From Porphyromonadaceae bacterium UBA2751 (GTDB lineage: Bacteria; Bacteroidota; Bacteroidia; Bacteroidales; Muribaculaceae): a stretch of 9,245 nucleotides of DNA. The stretch covers positions 1 to 9,245 of the forward strand of contig DEJJ01000027.1 of the NCBI GenBank assembly GCA_002353285.1, written 5' to 3'. The notes under the pieces were generated by a model, which saw only the letters and a program-made list of their open reading frames with translations, searched no databases and was not told the origin of the DNA. Positions 5,479 through 9,245 of this stretch are shown piece by piece. Positions within the stretch are counted from its first letter, which is position 1, and each line of letters starts with the position of its first letter. A program made the position numbers and the translations under genes.

Positions 5479-7089
5479 ATGAGTGAGACATTTGAAATGG
5501 TTGCTAAGACCTTCCAGGGGCTGGAAGGCGTGTTGAGTGATGAGTTAGTAGCGCTTGGAGCGCAAGAAGTGAAGCAAGGACGACGCATGGTGTCGTTCAA
5601 GGGCGACAAGGAACTCATGTATCGAGCCAACTTCTCGTTGCGCACAGCCCTGCGTGTGCTCAAGCCCATCTACAAGTTCACCTCGACCAGTGCCGATGAC
5701 CTCTACGAGCAGGTGAAATGCTTTGACTGGAGCAACATCATGAGCGAGGGCAACACTTTCTCTATCGACTGCACTGTCTATAGCGACACATTTCGACACT
5801 CACGCTTCGTGACCTATCGGGTGAAAGACGGCATTGCCGACTACTTCATGGAGCGCAGCGGCAAGCGACCATCCATTCGTCTCAACGCCCCCGACTACCA
5901 GTTCAATGTTCACATCAGCGGCAACGAGGTCACCATCTCGCTCGACTCCTCGGGTGAGCCCCTCTACAAGCGTGGCTGGCGTGTGGCCCAGACCGATGCA
6001 CCCATCAACGAAGTGCTTGCCGCTGGCATCATCAAGCTTAGCGGCTGGGATGGCGAGAGCAATTTCGTTGACCCAATGTGTGGCTCAGGCACATTCTTGA
6101 TTGAGGCAGCGCTCATAGCCGCAAACATCAATCCAGGCGTGTATCGCCAGGAATATGCCTTCCAAAAGTGGCCCGACTACGACGCTGACCTCTTTGAGGA
6201 AATCTATAACGACGACAGCGGGGAGCGCGAGTTCAAGCACAAGATTTACGGCTACGACATTCTGGGCAAGGCAGTGGCTGCCACCAATGCCAACGTGAAG
6301 AATGCCGGCCTCACACAATACATTGAGGTTGAGCGCAAGCCACTCGAGGAGCAGGAAACGGCTCCCGAGAAAGGCGTGCTCATCTCCAACCCCCCTTATG
6401 GCGAGCGCCTCACCAGCGACGAGCTGCCCCAACTCTATGCCACCCTTGGCACCAAGCTCAAGAAGGTGTTCCTGGGCTATGACTGCTGGCTCATCGTGGG
6501 CTCCAACAAGGAACTCATCGACAACTTGGGCCTCAAGGCATCGCTCCACTACCCCCTGCTCAATGGCGACATTGAGTGCGAGTTGCGAGAGTATGTGATA
6601 TTCGATGGCAGCTTCGACGACCTGCGTCGCAAGGGCGGCACAATCAAGAACACCGAGTTCAGGGCAAGCGACAAGCCCACCTACGAGCGCCGCGAGCGTA
6701 ATGACCGTGGAGGTCATGACCGCCCACGCCGCGACTTCAAGCGCGATGGCGACCGACGCGACTTCAAGCGCAATGGCGACCGACGCGACTTCAAGCGTGA
6801 TGGCGACCGACGTGACTTCAAGCGTGATGGCGACCGACGCGACTTTAAGCGTGATGGCGACCGTGGCACCAACCCAATGCGCAAGCGCCATGACGATGGC
6901 GACACACGCACCTATCGCACGGAGCGTCCATTTGGCGAGCGCGATGTTCGTCAGGGTCATCGTCATTCATTCTCGTTCCATGGCCCTCAACTGGGCGAAG
7001 AGATGGAGCGCCCAGTGTTCAAGGGCAGGCGCAACGGCTGGAAGCGCCGTGATGCCGAGGCAGGCGATGGCAGCGAAAATAATGAATAA
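5479..7089 (+). CDS. THUMP-domain class I SAM-dependent rRNA methyltransferase, RlmL-like
   Basis: Predicted to methylate the N2 of a guanosine in 23S rRNA, by homology with the RlmL half of E. coli RlmKL (G2445) and with YpsC-type proteins; the exact target is inferred. The N-terminal ~160 residues carry the ferredoxin-like plus THUMP RNA-binding module. The Rossmann domain follows, with the SAM motif DPMCGSGTFLIEAA (198-211), an acidic strand end GYDILGKAV (about 260) and the catalytic N/D-P-P-Y motif as NPPYGER (304-310). The fold ends near residue 385. The remaining ~150 residues are a low-complexity, Arg/Asp/Lys-rich tail with five nine-residue repeats, resembling the flexible RNA-binding tails of DEAD-box helicases. 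The RlmK half of the E. coli fusion is absent. The gene has its own promoter and leads a three-gene run. Confidence 0.9.
   Translation: MSETFEMVAKTFQGLEGVLSDELVALGAQEVKQGRRMVSFKGDKELMYRANFSLRTALRVLKPIYKFTSTSADDLYEQVKCFDWSNIMSEGNTFSIDCTVYSDTFRHSRFVTYRVKDGIADYFMERSGKRPSIRLNAPDYQFNVHISGNEVTISLDSSGEPLYKRGWRVAQTDAPINEVLAAGIIKLSGWDGESNFVDPMCGSGTFLIEAALIAANINPGVYRQEYAFQKWPDYDADLFEEIYNDDSGEREFKHKIYGYDILGKAVAATNANVKNAGLTQYIEVERKPLEEQETAPEKGVLISNPPYGERLTSDELPQLYATLGTKLKKVFLGYDCWLIVGSNKELIDNLGLKASLHYPLLNGDIECELREYVIFDGSFDDLRRKGGTIKNTEFRASDKPTYERRERNDRGGHDRPRRDFKRDGDRRDFKRNGDRRDFKRDGDRRDFKRDGDRRDFKRDGDRGTNPMRKRHDDGDTRTYRTERPFGERDVRQGHRHSFSFHGPQLGEEMERPVFKGRRNGWKRRDAEAGDGSENNE
6727..6861 (+). repeat. Five-copy 27-bp in-frame tandem repeat in the methyltransferase tail
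   Basis: Five consecutive units of 27 bases encode RRDFKRDGD at residues 417-461. The only amino-acid change is Asn for Asp in the second unit. At DNA level the copies differ mainly at third positions (CGC/CGT/CGA for Arg, TTC/TTT for Phe), so the array is not freshly duplicated throughout, although the copies at 6781 and 6808 are nearly identical. The unit length is a multiple of three, so copy-number change would keep the frame and only change tail length. Each unit has four basic and three acidic residues. Confidence 0.95.
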
Positions 7090-7107
7090 TGCATAATGCA
7101 GAATGCA
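7087..7107 (+). repeat. Three heptamer repeats (TAATGCA) across the methyltransferase stop
   Basis: TAATGCA occurs at 7087-7093 and 7094-7100, followed by GAATGCA at 7101-7107. The stop codon TAA of the methyltransferase is the first three bases of the first unit. The units create two overlapping-type ATGCAT palindromes (7089-7094 and 7103-7108), so a small hairpin is possible. The rest of the 46-base spacer up to the next gene is A-rich, with no promoter or terminator that I can see. Confidence 0.6.
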
Positions 7108-7135
7108 TAGGCTCAAAACTTAAAAACCCACATCA

Positions 7136-8125
7136 ATGTCCAAAAAAGGCAGTTACATAGTTGACTACTTCAACAATCGAGGTTTCTTTGGGCTTGCGAT
7201 ACTGTTGCTGGTAGTGTTCTCGGTTATAGCCAGTGGCAACTTTGTGGTGCCACAGCGCGGTTATGGCACCTTCCACAACCTTGCCACGTGGATACACAGC
7301 AGCGACACCTCATGTTTTGTGGCAGTGTTGTGCAACATCGTCACGGGTGTGCTACTGGTGACGCTCAACATCATGTTCCGCTACATCAAGACCTACAACT
7401 GCTTTGTGTTTGCCGCCATCTTCGTGCTGTTGCAGGGCATCAACCCGTTCTTGAGCACACGTTTCTTTGCTGGCACAGCGATGTGTCTGGTGGTAGTTAT
7501 GTCGCTGTTTTTCACATTTGAGCAATATGGCAAGCGCGGAGCTGCCACCCAGGGTATATTCCTGGTAATGGCCCTGCTCTCGTTCTTCACGATATATCAT
7601 TATGTGTTCTTCTTGCTCATCCCAGTGTTTGTGCTTGGGTTTGCCTACATGCGGGTGCTGGATGTGCGTGGCGTGTTTGCCACAGTATTTGGCATCGTGA
7701 CCCCCTACTGGATAATGCTTGGCACAGGCCTTGAGCCGCTGAGTGCCTTCCAGGCTCCCCACCTGTCGCAAGTGTGGACGAATGCTCCGTCGTTCCCTGC
7801 CCGCGGCTGGGCCATCACCATGGCCATCACCACCGTTGCATTCACGGTGCTTCTCACCATTGCCAATCTCAAGACGATGCTCAACTACAGCGTTCATGTG
7901 CGGTCCTACAACAACTTCTTTGTGGCACTCTCAATCTTTGTGCTGCTCATGATGGGCATCGACTATAACGACTTCCTGATCTACATGCCGATGCTCAACA
8001 TGTGCTTCGCCATCCAGTATGGGCACTGGTATGTGATCACCCCCCACGAGACCCGACAGCCCGTGACCATGTGGATGCTCGTGGCACTGCTCACCGCATT
8101 TATCATTGCAATGGTCATCGCCTGA
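7136..8125 (+). CDS. Polytopic inner-membrane protein of unknown function
   Basis: A 329-residue, strongly hydrophobic protein with about ten to eleven predicted membrane segments (for example 16-34, 59-79, 86-101, 110-128, 139-154, 156-173, 178-197, 225-245, 256-280 and 305-328). There is no cleavable signal peptide. The N-terminus (MSKKG...) is short and positive and would stay in the cytoplasm. I see no catalytic, ATP-binding or transport signature. In size and topology it recalls uncharacterised polytopic proteins of Bacteroidetes (DUF6427 might be tested), but I do not assign a family. It begins 46 bases after the methyltransferase without a promoter of its own and its TGA stop shares a base with the ATG of pdxB (TGATG), so it is probably translated in step with pdxB. 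Confidence 0.85.
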   Translation: MSKKGSYIVDYFNNRGFFGLAILLLVVFSVIASGNFVVPQRGYGTFHNLATWIHSSDTSCFVAVLCNIVTGVLLVTLNIMFRYIKTYNCFVFAAIFVLLQGINPFLSTRFFAGTAMCLVVVMSLFFTFEQYGKRGAATQGIFLVMALLSFFTIYHYVFFLLIPVFVLGFAYMRVLDVRGVFATVFGIVTPYWIMLGTGLEPLSAFQAPHLSQVWTNAPSFPARGWAITMAITTVAFTVLLTIANLKTMLNYSVHVRSYNNFFVALSIFVLLMMGIDYNDFLIYMPMLNMCFAIQYGHWYVITPHETRQPVTMWMLVALLTAFIIAMVIA

Positions 8126-9177
8126 TGAAGATAGTAGCCGACAGTAAAATCCCTTATCTCAAAGGCCTGCTTGAGCCTGTGGCGCAAGAAGTTCGCTATG
8201 TGCCAGGCAGCCAAATAACGAGCGACACGTTGCGCGACGCCCAAGTGCTGCTCACACGCACCCGCACTCGTTGTGACCGCGAGTTGCTCGAGGGAAGCAG
8301 TGTGGAATTCATTGGCACAGCCACCATAGGCACCGACCACATCGACCTCGACTACTGCCACCAGCGCGGCATTGCTGTGGAAAATGCTCCAGGCTGCAAC
8401 GCTCCCGCTGTGGCGCAGTGGGTGCATGCCAGCATCCTGCAGTGGCTGGCAGCTCGCAACATCACCCATCACATCACCCTTGGCATCGTGGGCGTGGGCC
8501 ACGTGGGAAGTATTGTGGCACGCTGGGCCCAGCAGCTCGGCTACCGCGTCCTGCTCAATGACCCACCCTTAGAAGAAAAAGTAACAAAAGTCACCACCAC
8601 CCTCTCTCCCCTCTCCTCTTCCCCCTCACCTCTCCCCTCTCCCCTCTCCCCCCTCTCCCCCCTCTCCTCTCTCCTGAAAAACTGCGACATTATAACCTTT
8701 CACACACCACTCACCCGTGAGGGCAAGCATCCCACATGGCACCTGTGCGACGACCAATTCCTCAATAGCCTGCAGCGATGCAAGCTCATCATCAACGCTG
8801 CCCGTGGAGCAGTGTGTGACAACGAGGCACTGCTGCGCTGGCACGGCGACGTTGCCCTCGACTGCTGGGAAGGCGAACCGACCATCAACAGCGAACTTCT
8901 TGAGCGAGCCTTTATCGCCACGCCCCACATCGCTGGCTACAGTGTGCAGGGCAAGCAACGAGGCACTGCCATGGTCATTGAGTCGCTAAACCGCCGCTAC
9001 GGGTGGGACATCCAGCCCGTACAGGCAGCAACTCCTCTCAATGGGGCAGAGCACGTCACACCACAATCCATCCTCACCAGCTACAATCCACTCCACGACA
9101 CAGAATTCCTTAAATCAGCACCCACCACCTTCGAATCCCTCCGAAACAACTACCCCCTCCGCAACGAACTTCCCTAA
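8125..9177 (+). CDS. pdxB: Erythronate-4-phosphate dehydrogenase, with a low-complexity insertion
   Basis: Oxidises 4-phosphoerythronate to 2-oxo-3-hydroxy-4-phosphobutanoate using NAD, the second step of the DXP-dependent branch of pyridoxal phosphate synthesis. The 350-residue protein is a D-2-hydroxyacid dehydrogenase: GVGHVGS (123-129) binds NAD, and the catalytic triad is R227 (NAARG), E251 (WEGEP) and H268 (PHIAGY). HTPLTREGKHPTWHL and the C-terminal FESLRNNYPLR stretch are PdxB-like and separate it from SerA. The start at 8125 is chosen over an in-frame ATG at 8002 because the latter lies deep inside the membrane-protein gene, while 8125 gives the standard MKIVAD start. Oddity: residues 160-183, between the DPP that ends the NAD-binding strand and LKNCDIITFH, are Ser, Pro and Leu only, encoded by a pyrimidine tract. 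All catalytic residues remain in frame, so the enzyme may be active. Confidence 0.93.
   Translation: MKIVADSKIPYLKGLLEPVAQEVRYVPGSQITSDTLRDAQVLLTRTRTRCDRELLEGSSVEFIGTATIGTDHIDLDYCHQRGIAVENAPGCNAPAVAQWVHASILQWLAARNITHHITLGIVGVGHVGSIVARWAQQLGYRVLLNDPPLEEKVTKVTTTLSPLSSSPSPLPSPLSPLSPLSSLLKNCDIITFHTPLTREGKHPTWHLCDDQFLNSLQRCKLIINAARGAVCDNEALLRWHGDVALDCWEGEPTINSELLERAFIATPHIAGYSVQGKQRGTAMVIESLNRRYGWDIQPVQAATPLNGAEHVTPQSILTSYNPLHDTEFLKSAPTTFESLRNNYPLRNELP
8600..8675 (+). repeat. Polypyrimidine C/T microsatellite inside pdxB
   Basis: Of 76 bases, 75 are C or T; the only purine is A8628. The most regular part is two TCTCCCC units (8631-8644) followed by two TCTCCCCCC units (8645-8662). All pyrimidine-only codons encode Ser, Pro, Leu or Phe, so the tract has no stop in any forward frame. 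It lies wholly within pdxB and differs sharply from the surrounding mixed codon use, which suggests local expansion by slippage or insertion of simple-sequence DNA. The complementary strand has G-runs of 4, 4, 6 and 6 separated by three-base spacers. Confidence 0.95.
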
Positions 9178-9245
9178 CATAACGTGAGTTCGACGAATTT
9201 ATCATTTGATAATCATTGCGTTAGCGACCTCGAAGAGGTCAGAAA
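9178..9245. other. Non-coding end with two small palindromes
   Basis: No gene is visible in the 68 bases after pdxB. TTATCA and TGATAA (9199-9204, 9207-9212) form an A/T-rich palindrome with a two-base centre. GACCTC and GAGGTC (9226-9231, 9235-9240) form a perfect six-pair hairpin with a GAA loop. No T-run follows before the window ends at AGAAA, so a terminator cannot be confirmed. The stretch could be the beginning of a terminator, a dispersed intergenic repeat or a leader of the next gene. Confidence 0.4.

Noticed and set aside
6727..6861. CRISPR-like array of 27-bp repeats
   Set aside because: Units are directly abutting with no unique spacers, stay in frame in a methyltransferase gene, and encode a nine-residue protein repeat.
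6085..6966. 293-codon - strand open frame with regular Val/Ala/Ile/Thr repeats that looks like a repeat protein
   Set aside because: The repeats are the antisense reading of the 27-bp array in the methyltransferase tail, so they follow from that gene and are not independent evidence.
8002..8124. In-frame N-terminal extension of pdxB from an ATG at 8002
   Set aside because: It lies inside the membrane-protein gene; the ATG at 8125 gives the normal PdxB start and a TGATG coupling to the upstream stop.
8600..8675. Frameshift or pseudogene in pdxB at the pyrimidine tract
   Set aside because: The frame is continuous through the tract, and NAD-binding, Arg, Glu and His residues are all present in one frame, so the gene is intact as written.

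Overview
The window looks like chromosomal DNA from a member of the Bacteroidales. I infer this from two promoter-like sites with the Bacteroidetes core TAnnTTTG, the lack of Shine-Dalgarno sequences in front of the genes, and the character of the proteins, notably an Upf1-like helicase whose N-terminus resembles a family I know from Bacteroides relatives and a stand-alone RlmL-type methyltransferase with an Arg/Asp-rich tail. A Muribaculaceae or Prevotellaceae origin would fit, but the sequence alone does not settle the family. All genes found lie on the + strand. I see no insertion sequence, integrase, phage gene or CRISPR array.

Layout. (1) 1-126: the 3' end of a probable tRNA gene, a strong intrinsic terminator, and a Bacteroidetes promoter that overlaps the terminator's tail. 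(2) 127-2175: metG, methionyl-tRNA synthetase. (3) 2176-2261: a spacer almost filled by a long interrupted hairpin made of TCTAGA-type units. (4) 2262-5348: a compact three-gene run of a superfamily 1B helicase, a 10-helix transporter related to the bile acid:sodium symporter (BASS) fold, and a 72-residue acidic protein whose start overlaps the transporter's stop as ATGA. (5) 5349-5478: a hairpin terminator and a second promoter. (6) 5479-9177: an RlmL-like THUMP methyltransferase with a five-copy 27-bp repeat in its tail, a polytopic membrane protein of unknown function, and pdxB, which begins on the last base of the membrane protein's stop codon (TGATG). (7) 9178-9245: a short non-coding end with two small palindromes.

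The genes with known roles are housekeeping: Met-tRNA charging, 23S rRNA modification and vitamin B6 (PLP) synthesis. The helicase, transporter and small protein have no obvious common pathway. No new multi-gene system can be supported here. The most unusual feature is a 76-base, almost pure pyrimidine tract inside the coding sequence of pdxB. It adds a Ser/Pro/Leu-only segment to the NAD-binding domain, is open in all three forward frames, is followed by stops in both alternative frames, and on the opposite strand has a textbook G-quadruplex pattern. This makes pdxB a candidate for slippage-driven on/off or length variation.
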